Shown here piece by piece: positions 18,055 to 26,202 of a stretch of 64,000 nt of DNA. Position numbers and translations under genes: made by a program. Each line of letters starts with the position of its first letter. Within the stretch, counting starts at the first letter, position 1. Source of the DNA: Actinobacteria bacterium 69-20 (GTDB taxonomy: Bacteria > Actinomycetota > Actinomycetes > Mycobacteriales > Nakamurellaceae); NCBI GenBank assembly GCA_001897425.1, contig MKSW01000013.1, positions 62,001-126,000 of the forward strand, given 5' to 3'. The notes under the pieces are model-generated. The model did not search any database and was not told the DNA's origin. It worked only from the letters and a program-made list of their open reading frames with translations.

Positions 18055-19230
18055 GTGCCAGGACTGACCAGGGTAGCGATCGCCACGACCGTCGCGGCCG
18101 TCATGCTCACCGCTGCCTGCGGAACCGACAACAACGCCAACGGCTCCACATCGCCCACCGGCCGGACCGGGTCAAGCGCTGCCGCGTCGGGCAGAGCCTC
18201 GAACGACCCGGCGGGCACAACCACGACGAAAGCCACGACCGACGCGTTCGCCGCGGCCGGATTCTCGTGCGCCACCGGCACCCTGCGGTCCAGCGGCTCG
18301 ACCGCGCAGGGAAAGGTCATGGCGCAGCTCATCGACTCGTACAACGCGACATGCGGTGCTTCGATCAACTCCTACGGGGGCGGCGGCTCGGGCAAGGGTG
18401 TCGCCGACTTCCTTTCCGGCCAAACGGATTTCGGCGGATCCGACTCGCCGCTGAAGCCGGAGGAGCAGGCCACGGCCAGCAAGGATCGCTGCCACGGCGC
18501 GGACGCCGTCGACCTGCCCATGGTGACCGGCCCGATCGCGATCGTGTACCACCTGCCCGGGGTCCGCGCGCTCACGCTCACCCCGGCAGCGCTGTCCGGC
18601 ATCTTCGGCGGCACGATCACGTCCTGGGACGATCCGGCGATTCGCGATGTCAACCCCGGCGTGGATCTGCCCAAGCTGGCGATCTCGACGGTGCACCGAT
18701 CCGAGGATTCCGGCACCACCGATAACTTCACCCGCTACCTGGCCGCCGCCGGCGGCTGGAAGTTCCCGGGCGGTAAGGCGTGGAGCGCGCCGGGCGGAAT
18801 CGGTGCGCAGGGCAGCGACGGTGTCGCGAAAGCCGTTGCGGCAACGGAAGGGTCGATCGGGTACGTCGAGTGGGGCTTCGCCCGGCAGTACCACCTGGCC
18901 ATGGCCGAGATCGACAACGGCGGCGGCCCGGTCGCGCTGACCGCGGGGTCCGCCGGCGCGGCCGTCGAGGCCGCCCAGATCGTCGGTACCGGCAAGGATC
19001 TCACGCTGAAGATCGACTATGCGACGAAGACGCCGGGCGCCTACCCGATCGTCCTGGTGACCTACGAACTGGTGTGCACCGGCGGCAACGGCGCTACCGC
19101 GGATCTGCTCAAGTCCTTCCTCGGCTATGCGGTCACCGACGGGCAGGCCGGCTTCGATTCCCTCGGCGCGGCACCGCTTCCCGCGTCGATACAGTCCCGG
19201 GTTCAGGACGCTATCAAGGGTCTGAACTGA
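18055..19230 (+). CDS. pstS: Phosphate-binding lipoprotein PstS
   Basis: A 391-residue periplasmic phosphate-binding protein that delivers phosphate to PstCAB. The signal peptide (residues 1-21) ends in the lipobox LTAAC, so it is lipid-anchored. A Ser/Thr/Gly linker follows, then the PBP domain with GSTAQGKVM, INSYGGGGSGKGVADF and QTDFGGSDSP, the phosphate-contacting loops, plus RSEDSGTTDNFTRYL. GTG 18055 follows AGAGGAAC. First gene of pstSCAB-senX3-regX3, expected to be induced by phosphate starvation. Confidence 0.96.
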   Translation: MPGLTRVAIATTVAAVMLTAACGTDNNANGSTSPTGRTGSSAAASGRASNDPAGTTTTKATTDAFAAAGFSCATGTLRSSGSTAQGKVMAQLIDSYNATCGASINSYGGGGSGKGVADFLSGQTDFGGSDSPLKPEEQATASKDRCHGADAVDLPMVTGPIAIVYHLPGVRALTLTPAALSGIFGGTITSWDDPAIRDVNPGVDLPKLAISTVHRSEDSGTTDNFTRYLAAAGGWKFPGGKAWSAPGGIGAQGSDGVAKAVAATEGSIGYVEWGFARQYHLAMAEIDNGGGPVALTAGSAGAAVEAAQIVGTGKDLTLKIDYATKTPGAYPIVLVTYELVCTGGNGATADLLKSFLGYAVTDGQAGFDSLGAAPLPASIQSRVQDAIKGLN

Positions 19231-19232
19231 CC

Positions 19233-20270
19233 GTGACGGAGATGACGAAGATCGTCACGAAGGCGCCTTCCGGAAGGCGGGCTCCGCTCGGGCCCGCGGC
19301 CGGGGGCGCCTTCCCCGGCATCCGCGCGCTGCCCGGGGCGGGGCGCTTCGGCGACCGTGTGTTCCGCACGTTGACGGCCGGTTCGGGAGCGTTCGTGCTG
19401 GTGACCATGGTCGCCATCGGCGGCTATCTGGCGGTCGCCGCCTGGCCCGCACTGCACGCGAACTCCGGCAACCTGTTCACCACGCAGGTGTGGCGGCCGC
19501 AGGCCGATCCCCCGGTGTTCGGCATGGCCGCCATCGCCTTCGGCACGGTCGTGTCCTCGCTCATCGCGGTCGCGATCGGGGTGCCCGTCGCGGTGGGCGT
19601 GGCGCTGGGCGTCTCGCAGTACCTGCCGCGGCGCTGGGCCAGTGTGATCGGCGGGCTCATCGACCTGCTCGCCGCGGTTCCGTCCCTGGTATTCGGCATG
19701 TGGGGGCTGTACTACCTCATCCCGCACACGCGCGGATTCCAGCAATGGCTGTCGACCTACCTGGGGTGGATCCCGATCTTCCGCAACCGCACGGCGACAG
19801 TTGCCGGACAGTACGGACAGAGCCTGCTGATGGCCGGAATCGTGCTCGCCATCATGATCATCCCCATCGTCGCCTCCATCTGCCGCGAGGTCTTCGCGCG
19901 CACGCCGGGCGCGACCATCGACGCGGCGCTGGCCCTCGGCGCAACCCGGTGGGAGGTGATCCGGTCCGCCGTGCTGCCGTTCGGCCGGTCCGGTATCGCG
20001 TCTGCTGCGATGCTCGGCCTGGGCCGCGCACTGGGTGAGACCATCGCGGTGGCACTGGTTCTCAGCTCGGGATTCGTCATCAATTGGCATCTGACGGAGC
20101 TCGGCGGCGACACGGTCGCGTCGACGATCGTGCTGAAGTTCGGCGAGGCCGGCAGCAGTCCGGTCGCCATCGCAGCGCTCATGCTCGCCGGGCTGTGTCT
20201 GTTCGCCGTGACGCTCGTGGTCAACGCGACCGCCCGGCTCATCGTGGCGCGGAAGGCGGTCACGTCATGA
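19233..20270 (+). CDS. pstC: Phosphate ABC transporter permease PstC
   Basis: A 345-residue inner-membrane permease with six or more helices. The EAA-like loop (SICREVFARTPGATIDAALALGATRWEVIRSAVLPF) contacts PstB. GTG 19233 (VTEMTK) begins 2 bp after the pstS stop; ATG 19242 is an alternative. The cytoplasmic N-terminus of about 40 residues is Gly/Pro/Arg-rich. It overlaps pstA by ATGA. Confidence 0.95.
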   Translation: MTEMTKIVTKAPSGRRAPLGPAAGGAFPGIRALPGAGRFGDRVFRTLTAGSGAFVLVTMVAIGGYLAVAAWPALHANSGNLFTTQVWRPQADPPVFGMAAIAFGTVVSSLIAVAIGVPVAVGVALGVSQYLPRRWASVIGGLIDLLAAVPSLVFGMWGLYYLIPHTRGFQQWLSTYLGWIPIFRNRTATVAGQYGQSLLMAGIVLAIMIIPIVASICREVFARTPGATIDAALALGATRWEVIRSAVLPFGRSGIASAAMLGLGRALGETIAVALVLSSGFVINWHLTELGGDTVASTIVLKFGEAGSSPVAIAALMLAGLCLFAVTLVVNATARLIVARKAVTS

Positions 20271-21337
20271 CCGCCGTCATCCCGATCCTCCGAACCGAAC
20301 GGCGCACGCTCAGCGCGAAGCGCCTGCCCCGGTCCGCCCCCGGCGTCGCCGGTCTCACGGCGGTCGCGGCGGCCCTGACCGCGCGCGGAACCCTGCACTG
20401 GACCGGCTGGTTCACGGCGGGTTTCGCCGCGGCGCTGGTGCATTTGCTGCTGCTCGGCGCCTGGTCGGTCGCTGTCGAGGGCCGGCGGCGCGCCACCGAC
20501 CGAGTCGCCGGGATCCTGGTCGGCGCCTGCCTTGTCGCCGCGTCCATCCCGCTCGTCATGATCCTCGGCTACATCGCCGTCAAGGGCGCGCCCGCCCTGT
20601 CCCCGACGTTCCTCACCCACTCGATGAACGGCGTCACCGGCGCGCAGGCCGGCGGCGGTGTATACCACGCGCTCATCGGCACGCTGGAGCAGGTCGGGAT
20701 CGCCGCGGCGGTCGCGTTGCCGATCGGGATTCTGACCGCGATCTACCTCGTCGAGTTCGGCCGCGGCGCCTTCTCCCGAGGAGTCGCGTTCTTCGTCGAC
20801 GTGATGAACGGCGTCCCGTCGATCGTGGCGGGCCTGTTCGTGTTCACATTCCTGCTGCTGGGCCTGGGCGTTCGACCGTTCGGCGCGGCCGGCTCGGTGG
20901 CGCTCGTCGTCCTGATGCTGCCGATCGTGATCCGCTCCGCGGAGGAGATGATCCGGCTCATCCCCCACGAGCTTCGTGAGGCGAGCGACGCGCTCGGCGT
21001 GCCGCGGTGGCGGACCATCGTGAAAGTTGTTCTGCCGACGGCACTGTCCGGACTCGTGACGGGCTGCCTGCTGGCGATCTCACGCGTCGCCGGGGAGACC
21101 GCCCCGCTGATCCTGCTGGTCGGCTACAGCGCCCGGATCAATCCCGATCCGTTGTCCGGCGACCAGGCGTCGCTGCCCGTCATGATCTGGGACCAACTCG
21201 GCAAACGCTCCGGCGATGCGGGCGCGTTCGGCGAGACCCGCGCCTGGGGGGCCGCGCTGGTACTCATCCTGCTGGTGCTGGCGGTGAACCTCGCGGCCCG
21301 CCTGCTGGCCCGGCTCACCGGCCCTCGCTCGCGGTAA
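20267..21337 (+). CDS. pstA: Phosphate ABC transporter permease PstA
   Basis: A 356-residue permease. After a variable, partly hydrophobic 100-residue N-terminus, the canonical domain contains YHALIGTLEQVGIAAAVALPIGILTAIYLVEF and the EAA loop IPHELREASDALGVPRWRTIVKVVLPT. The ATG overlaps the pstC stop (ATGA). The N-terminal extension is longer than in E. coli PstA, as is usual in actinobacteria. Pairs with PstC to form the channel. Confidence 0.95.
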   Translation: MTAVIPILRTERRTLSAKRLPRSAPGVAGLTAVAAALTARGTLHWTGWFTAGFAAALVHLLLLGAWSVAVEGRRRATDRVAGILVGACLVAASIPLVMILGYIAVKGAPALSPTFLTHSMNGVTGAQAGGGVYHALIGTLEQVGIAAAVALPIGILTAIYLVEFGRGAFSRGVAFFVDVMNGVPSIVAGLFVFTFLLLGLGVRPFGAAGSVALVVLMLPIVIRSAEEMIRLIPHELREASDALGVPRWRTIVKVVLPTALSGLVTGCLLAISRVAGETAPLILLVGYSARINPDPLSGDQASLPVMIWDQLGKRSGDAGAFGETRAWGAALVLILLVLAVNLAARLLARLTGPRSR

Positions 21338-21416
21338 TCGTGTCCGGCAGCGGCACTAGCCCCAAGACAGCACGAACCCACGAACTCCATAGCAGCAACA
21401 AGCAGAAAGGGCCACC

Positions 21417-22196
21417 ATGCCCCCTCGCATAGACGTCCACAACCTCGACGCGTACTACGGCGATTTCCGCGCCGTCGAGGGGGTGACGATATCCGTCGAA
21501 CCGGGCGAGGTCACCGCTCTGATCGGCCCGTCCGGCTGCGGCAAGTCGACGTTCCTGCGCACCATCAACCGCATGCACGAGGTGACGCCGGGCGGCCGCG
21601 TCCAGGGTTCGGTCCGCCTGGACGGGCAGGACCTCTACGGCCGGGACATCGACCCCACCGCGGTCCGTCGCACGATCGGCATGGTCTTCCAACGCCCGAA
21701 CCCCTTTCCCACCATGTCCATCTACGACAACGTGATCGCCGGCGACAAGATCGCCGGGATCAAGCGACGCAAGGCCGTCTTCGACGACATCGTCGAATCG
21801 TCGCTGCGCGCCGCGAACCTCTGGCCGGAGGTGGCCCACCGGCTGCACAAGACCGGTGCATCCCTCTCCGGCGGGCAGCAGCAGCGGCTCTGCATCGCCC
21901 GTGCCATCGCCGTGCAACCGGCCGTGCTGCTGATGGACGAGCCCTGCTCGGCGCTCGACCCCATCTCCACGCTGGCCGTGGAATCGCTGATCACGCAACT
22001 GAAGTCGGACTACACCATCGTCATCGTGACGCACAATATGCAGCAGGCGGCCCGGGTATCCGACCGCACGGCATTCTTCACCGTGGCCGATCAGGGCATG
22101 CCCGGGCGGCTGGTGGAGCACGGGCCGACGGCCGAGATCTTCACGGCCGCAACGCACCAGGCGACGCGCGATTACGTCGGCGGACGATTCGGGTAG
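21417..22196 (+). CDS. pstB: Phosphate ABC transporter ATPase PstB
   Basis: A 259-residue ATPase. Walker [13 protein letters not shown] (about 38-49), Q-loop [18 protein letters not shown] (typical of PstB), signature [16 protein letters not shown], Walker [14 protein letters not shown] and H-loop [18 protein letters not shown] are intact. The gene starts 79 bp after pstA behind AGAAAGG. It is followed directly by the sensor kinase; no phoU intervenes. Confidence 0.97.
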   Translation: MPPRIDVHNLDAYYGDFRAVEGVTISVEPGEVTALIGPSGCGKSTFLRTINRMHEVTPGGRVQGSVRLDGQDLYGRDIDPTAVRRTIGMVFQRPNPFPTMSIYDNVIAGDKIAGIKRRKAVFDDIVESSLRAANLWPEVAHRLHKTGASLSGGQQQRLCIARAIAVQPAVLLMDEPCSALDPISTLAVESLITQLKSDYTIVIVTHNMQQAARVSDRTAFFTVADQGMPGRLVEHGPTAEIFTAATHQATRDYVGGRFG

Positions 22197-22316
22197 ATCA
22201 TGGCGACGTCCTCGTGTGCCGCAGCGCCGCCCGGCCAACGCACCGCATCGCGCCGCACCGTCGCTCCCCCTGTCGCCGTGACGACCGCCCATGACGATGT
22301 TCCCTACGATGGCACC

Positions 22317-23516
22317 GTGCGGGACACCCACGCGGCCGGGGCCGTGACACCGGCGATCGGCCTCGTGACCGGCCCTGTCGCCGGGCGACGCTGGCTCCGG
22401 CGGCGCGCGAACCGGGCGGCCGCCCGGTCGATCGCCGAACAGGCGCTCGCCGCCGCCCCCGCCGGCCACGTGGTGCTAGGCCCGCGCGGCGAACTGCTGC
22501 TGTGCAACGACAGCGCGCGACGGCTCGGCATCGTCGCGGGAGACATCGTGGACCCGCGCATCGTCGAGCGGGCCCTCCGGCCCGCGCAGACCGGCAAGAT
22601 CGCCCCCGCCGCGATGCGGGACGGACAGGCGACGGCGCAGGCGGCCGCACAGATGACGGCGCAGGCAGCGACACACGCGGCGCCCGAGCAGGTGTGGCAA
22701 TCGGTCGGTGAGCCGGGACGCCCCGAGGTGCTACAGTTGCGGGCCCACGCGCTCGGCGACGGACTCACGTTGATCACCGCCACCGACGAAACGGCCGCCC
22801 ACCACACGGAACTCGTCCGTCGCGACTTCATCGCGAACGTCTCGCACGAACTGAAGTCCCCCGTCACCGCGCTCGGCCTGCTCGCCGAGGCCGTGACCGA
22901 GGCCGCCGACAGTGCCGACACGGTCCGCGATTTCGCCGAGCGCATGCGGCGCGAAACGTCCCGGCTCGGCACCCTCATCACCGAGCTCATCGCGCTGTCC
23001 GCGCTGCAGAACGGCACGCTGGACGAGCCCGACCTGGTGGCCGTCGACGACGTCGTCGCCGACGGGGCCGATCGGCCGGCGATCGCGGCCTCGGCCAAGA
23101 ACATCGTCATACACGTCGACAACACCACTGGCGCCGTCGTTCTCGGCGATCGCAGCCTGCTCACCACGGCGCTGGGTAACCTGGTGGAGAACGCCGTCAA
23201 CTATTCGGAACCCGGTTCCACGGTGAACGTCTCGAGTACGCTGCGCCGCGGCCACGTGCACATCGCCGTCTCGGACCGAGGTATCGGGATCGCGCCGAAG
23301 GACCAGCAGCGGATCTTCGAGCGGTTCTTCCGGGCCGATCCCGCGCGCTCCCGCGCCACCGGCGGCACCGGTCTGGGGTTGGCCATCGTGAAGCACATCG
23401 CCACCAACCACGGCGGGTCCATCCAGGTCTTCAGTCGCGAGGGGATCGGCTCCACGTTCACCCTGCGGCTGCCGCTCGCCCGCCCCACACCGCCCCCACC
23501 CCCGGAGGATCGATGA
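22317..23516 (+). CDS. senX3: SenX3-like sensor histidine kinase, apparently without transmembrane helices
   Basis: About 399 residues from GTG 22317. PAS-like region (GHVVLGPRGELLLCNDSARRLG), then HisKA with FIANVSHELKSPVTALGLLAEAV (phosphoacceptor His), N-box LGNLVENAVNYS, G1 SDRGIGIAPKDQQRIFERFFR and G2 TGGTGLGLAIVKHIATNHGGS, closest to mycobacterial SenX3. The N-terminus has no convincing membrane helix even from the longest possible start (22200), whereas M. tuberculosis SenX3 has two. A Gln/Ala/Thr-rich repeat (AQAAAQMTAQAATHAA) interrupts the PAS domain. Stop overlaps regX3 by 4 bp. Likely senses phosphate through contact with the Pst system rather than from outside. Confidence 0.9.
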   Translation: MRDTHAAGAVTPAIGLVTGPVAGRRWLRRRANRAAARSIAEQALAAAPAGHVVLGPRGELLLCNDSARRLGIVAGDIVDPRIVERALRPAQTGKIAPAAMRDGQATAQAAAQMTAQAATHAAPEQVWQSVGEPGRPEVLQLRAHALGDGLTLITATDETAAHHTELVRRDFIANVSHELKSPVTALGLLAEAVTEAADSADTVRDFAERMRRETSRLGTLITELIALSALQNGTLDEPDLVAVDDVVADGADRPAIAASAKNIVIHVDNTTGAVVLGDRSLLTTALGNLVENAVNYSEPGSTVNVSSTLRRGHVHIAVSDRGIGIAPKDQQRIFERFFRADPARSRATGGTGLGLAIVKHIATNHGGSIQVFSREGIGSTFTLRLPLARPTPPPPPEDR

Positions 23517-24190
23517 CGCGCGTGCTCATCGTCGAAGACGAGGATGCCATGGCCGAACCGCTGGCATTCCTGCTGCGGCGCGAGGGTTTCGACGTGGCCA
23601 TCGCGGCGACCGGGCCGGACGGCGTTGCCGAGTTCGACCGTGGCGGAGCGGATGTCGTGCTGCTCGACCTCATGCTCCCGGGCATGAACGGGACCGACGT
23701 GCTGCGCGAGTTGCGCAGCCGCGGGCCGGTGCCGGTCATCATGGTCACCGCCCGGGACGCAGAGATCGACCGCATCGTCGGGCTGGAGCTCGGCGCCGAC
23801 GACTACGTCACCAAGCCGTATTCCGCCCGCGAGTTGATCGCCCGCATCCGTGCCGTCTTGCGCCGCAGTGAGACCGTCGACGCCGATGACGACGTGTTGG
23901 TCTGTGGTCCGATCCGGATGGATGTGGACCGCCATCAGGTGAGCGTCGCGGGCACGCCGACGGCCCTGCCGCTCCGGGAGTTCGAACTGCTCGAATGCCT
24001 GCTGCGGAACGCGGGTCGGGTGCTCACCCGCGAGCAACTGATCCGGCAGGTGTGGGGATCGGACTACGTCGGCGACACGAAAACCCTTGACGTGCACATC
24101 AAACGGCTTCGCTCGAAGGTCGAGCCGGATCCGTCCGCGCCGAAGATCCTGCTGACCGTGCGCGGTCTGGGCTACAAGATTACCGGATAG
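23513..24190 (+). CDS. regX3: Response regulator RegX3 (OmpR/PhoB family)
   Basis: A 225-residue regulator. Receiver domain 1-118 with VEDED acidic pocket, phosphorylatable Asp in LLDLMLPGMNG, Thr in VTARDAE and Lys in DDYVTKPYSARELIARI. The winged-helix DNA-binding domain follows (LPLREFELLECLLRNAGRVLTREQLIRQVWG..., GDTKTLDVHIKRLRSKVE, LTVRGLGYKITG). Expected to activate the pst promoter through the Pho-box at 17904-17925 when phosphate is scarce. Confidence 0.95.
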   Translation: MTRVLIVEDEDAMAEPLAFLLRREGFDVAIAATGPDGVAEFDRGGADVVLLDLMLPGMNGTDVLRELRSRGPVPVIMVTARDAEIDRIVGLELGADDYVTKPYSARELIARIRAVLRRSETVDADDDVLVCGPIRMDVDRHQVSVAGTPTALPLREFELLECLLRNAGRVLTREQLIRQVWGSDYVGDTKTLDVHIKRLRSKVEPDPSAPKILLTVRGLGYKITG

Positions 24191-24317
24191 CCCACTTCAG
24201 TGCGACGATAGGCCCTGCGGGGTAAGGACTTTCGACACTGGCACCCCTGTGCATGCGGTGGCAGGGTGGCGATAGGTCGTGAACGTCGCGGCCGAAGAAC
24301 GACGGGAGAAAACGGTC

Positions 24318-25373
24318 ATGAAGGCACTCGTCTACCACGGGCCCGATCAGAAGTCCTGGGAGGAGGTCCCGGACCCGACGATCAAGGATCCGACGGACGT
24401 GATCGTCAAAGTGGAGACCACGACGATCTGCGGCACCGATCTGCACATCCTCAAGGGGGACGTGCCGGCCGTCACGGAGGGGCGGATCCTGGGCCACGAG
24501 GGCGTCGGCACCGTGACCGAGGTGGGTTCTGCGGTGACCACCATCGCTCCGGGTGACCGGGTGATCATCTCGTGCATCAGCGCCTGCGGGTCGTGCGAGT
24601 ACTGCCACCAGGGCCTGTACGCGCACTGCCTCGCCGACGAGGGCGCCAGCGGTATCGGCTGGATCTTCGGGCACCTGATCGACGGCACCCAGGCGGAGTT
24701 CGTGCGCGTTCCGTTCGGCGACAACTCGCTGTACAAGATCCCGGCCGGAGTCAGCGACGAGGCGGCCGTGATGCTGTCGGACATCCTGCCCACCGGATTC
24801 GAGATCGGCGTCCGGTACGGCGATGTGCAGCCGGGCGACATCGTCGTGGTGGTCGGCGCGGGCCCGGTGGGCCTGGCCGCCATGATGACATCGGGCCTCT
24901 ACGGGGCGTCGCGTGTGATCGCGCTGGACCTCGACGCCAACCGCCGCGAGCTCGCGCGCGAGTTCGGTGCCACCGACGGCGTCGACTCCGGTGCGCCGGA
25001 CTGGGTCGAGCAGGTTCTAGCGATGACGGACGGGCTCGGCGTCGACGTCGCGATCGAGGCGGTCGGCGTTCCGGCGACCTTCGACGCCTGCACCCGGATC
25101 GTCCGGCCCGGTGGGTCGATCGCGAACGTGGGCGTGCACGGCAAGCCGGTTCAGCTGAACCTGCAGGATCTGTGGATCAAGGACCTGGCGATCACCATGG
25201 GCCTGGTGAGCACCTCGACCACGCCGATGCTGCTCAAGCTGGTGGCGCAGCGCAAGCTGGCCGCGGAGAAGTTCGCGACCCATCACTTCGGCTTCGACCA
25301 GTTCCTCGAGGCCTACGACACCTTCGCCGACGCCGCGAACAGCAAGGCGTTGAAGGTCATCATCAAACGGTGA
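24318..25373 (+). CDS. Zinc-dependent alcohol dehydrogenase
   Basis: A 351-residue medium-chain zinc dehydrogenase. The catalytic zinc site is ICGTDLH and GHEGVG with Glu; the structural zinc Cys set is CGSCEYCHQGLYAHC (four cysteines); the NAD site is VVGAGPVGLAA with the acidic loop ALDLDANR. The length and TDLHILKGDVPAV pattern fit the actinobacterial Adh family that includes sorbitol/threonine dehydrogenase-like members. ATG 24318 has GGGAGAA upstream; an in-frame ATG at 24279 lacks a site. An AGGACTTTCGACAC sequence at 24225-24238 resembles half of a DosR box. Confidence 0.93.
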   Translation: MKALVYHGPDQKSWEEVPDPTIKDPTDVIVKVETTTICGTDLHILKGDVPAVTEGRILGHEGVGTVTEVGSAVTTIAPGDRVIISCISACGSCEYCHQGLYAHCLADEGASGIGWIFGHLIDGTQAEFVRVPFGDNSLYKIPAGVSDEAAVMLSDILPTGFEIGVRYGDVQPGDIVVVVGAGPVGLAAMMTSGLYGASRVIALDLDANRRELAREFGATDGVDSGAPDWVEQVLAMTDGLGVDVAIEAVGVPATFDACTRIVRPGGSIANVGVHGKPVQLNLQDLWIKDLAITMGLVSTSTTPMLLKLVAQRKLAAEKFATHHFGFDQFLEAYDTFADAANSKALKVIIKR

Positions 25374-25395
25374 CCCATAAGTAGAGCCGCTGACT

Positions 25396-25457
25396 TCGCC
25401 GGCACCGCTCCCAAGAGCCCCGCATCGCGCTGCGGGTCTCCGCGGCGGTGCCGGCGA
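25396..25457. terminator. Large bidirectional hairpin between adh and kdpE
   Basis: Outer 13-bp arms TCGCCGGCACCGC and GCGGTGCCGGCGA are perfect complements. They enclose a second stem CCCGCA-tcgcgc-TGCGGG near 25419-25436. Sits between convergent stop codons, so it can terminate both transcripts. Confidence 0.85.
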
Positions 25458-25508
25458 TATGCGTCTCTTTGCATGGTGCCGCGTGGCCCGCTCCGGTCGA
25501 GAGCGCCG

Positions 25509-26198
25509 TCAGTCGCTCTCGAAGCGGTAGCCGAGCCCAGGTTCGGTGATCAGGTAGCGCGGCTTCGCCGGGTCGGGCTCGAGCTTGCGACGCAGCTGCG
25601 CGAGATAGACGCGCAGGTAATGATTCTCGTTCTCGTAGCCGCGGCCCCACACCTCGGTCAGGAGCTGCTGCGCGGGCACCATCTTGCCGCGGTGCCGCAC
25701 CAGCAGTTCGAGCAGCGACCATTCGGTGGGCGTGAGCCGCACCGCGGCCGCGTCGCGGGTGACGCGGTGCGCCGGGAGATCGACGGTGAAATCCGCGGTC
25801 CGGACCACGGCGGTCGCCGCGTCGACCGTCTCATCGGTTGCGCCGCGGCGCACGGCGGCGCGCACCCGCGCGAGCAGTTCGTCCATCCCGAACGGTTTGG
25901 TCACGTAGTCGTCGGCACCGGCGTCGAGCGCCGCCACCTTCTCCGCGGACGTCGACCTAGCCGAGAGCACCAGCACCGGAACGGAAGTCCAGCCCCGCAA
26001 TCCGGCAAGCACCTCGAGGCCATCCATGTCCGGCAGGCCGAGGTCGAGGACGACCACCGCGGGGCGCGAGCGGGCAACGTCGGCCAGCGCGGCGCGCCCG
26101 TCATGGGCGATCGTGACCTCATAGCCGTGCGCGCGGAGGTTGATGCCGAGCGCCCGGGCGAGGGCGACATCGTCATCGACAACCAGGACGGCGGACAC
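25509..26198 (-). CDS. kdpE: Response regulator KdpE
   Basis: A 229-residue OmpR-family regulator controlling potassium uptake. Receiver: VVDDD, phospho-Asp in VLDLGLPDMDG, VLSARS, and DDYVTKPFGMDELLARV. Effector: LTPTEWSLLELLVRHRGKMVPAQQLLTEVWG and LRVYLAQLRRKLEPDP, characteristic of KdpE. It starts 4 bp after the kdpD stop and is the last gene of the operon, ending before the hairpin at 25396-25457. Confidence 0.95.
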   Translation of the reverse strand: MSAVLVVDDDVALARALGINLRAHGYEVTIAHDGRAALADVARSRPAVVVLDLGLPDMDGLEVLAGLRGWTSVPVLVLSARSTSAEKVAALDAGADDYVTKPFGMDELLARVRAAVRRGATDETVDAATAVVRTADFTVDLPAHRVTRDAAAVRLTPTEWSLLELLVRHRGKMVPAQQLLTEVWGRGYENENHYLRVYLAQLRRKLEPDPAKPRYLITEPGLGYRFESD

Positions 26199-26202
26199 CG
26201 TT

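Noticed and set aside
24225-24238. AGGACTTTCGACAC as a DosR box for the alcohol dehydrogenase
   Set aside because: Three mismatches in 14, only one box, and no low-oxygen context; recorded in the gene entry only.
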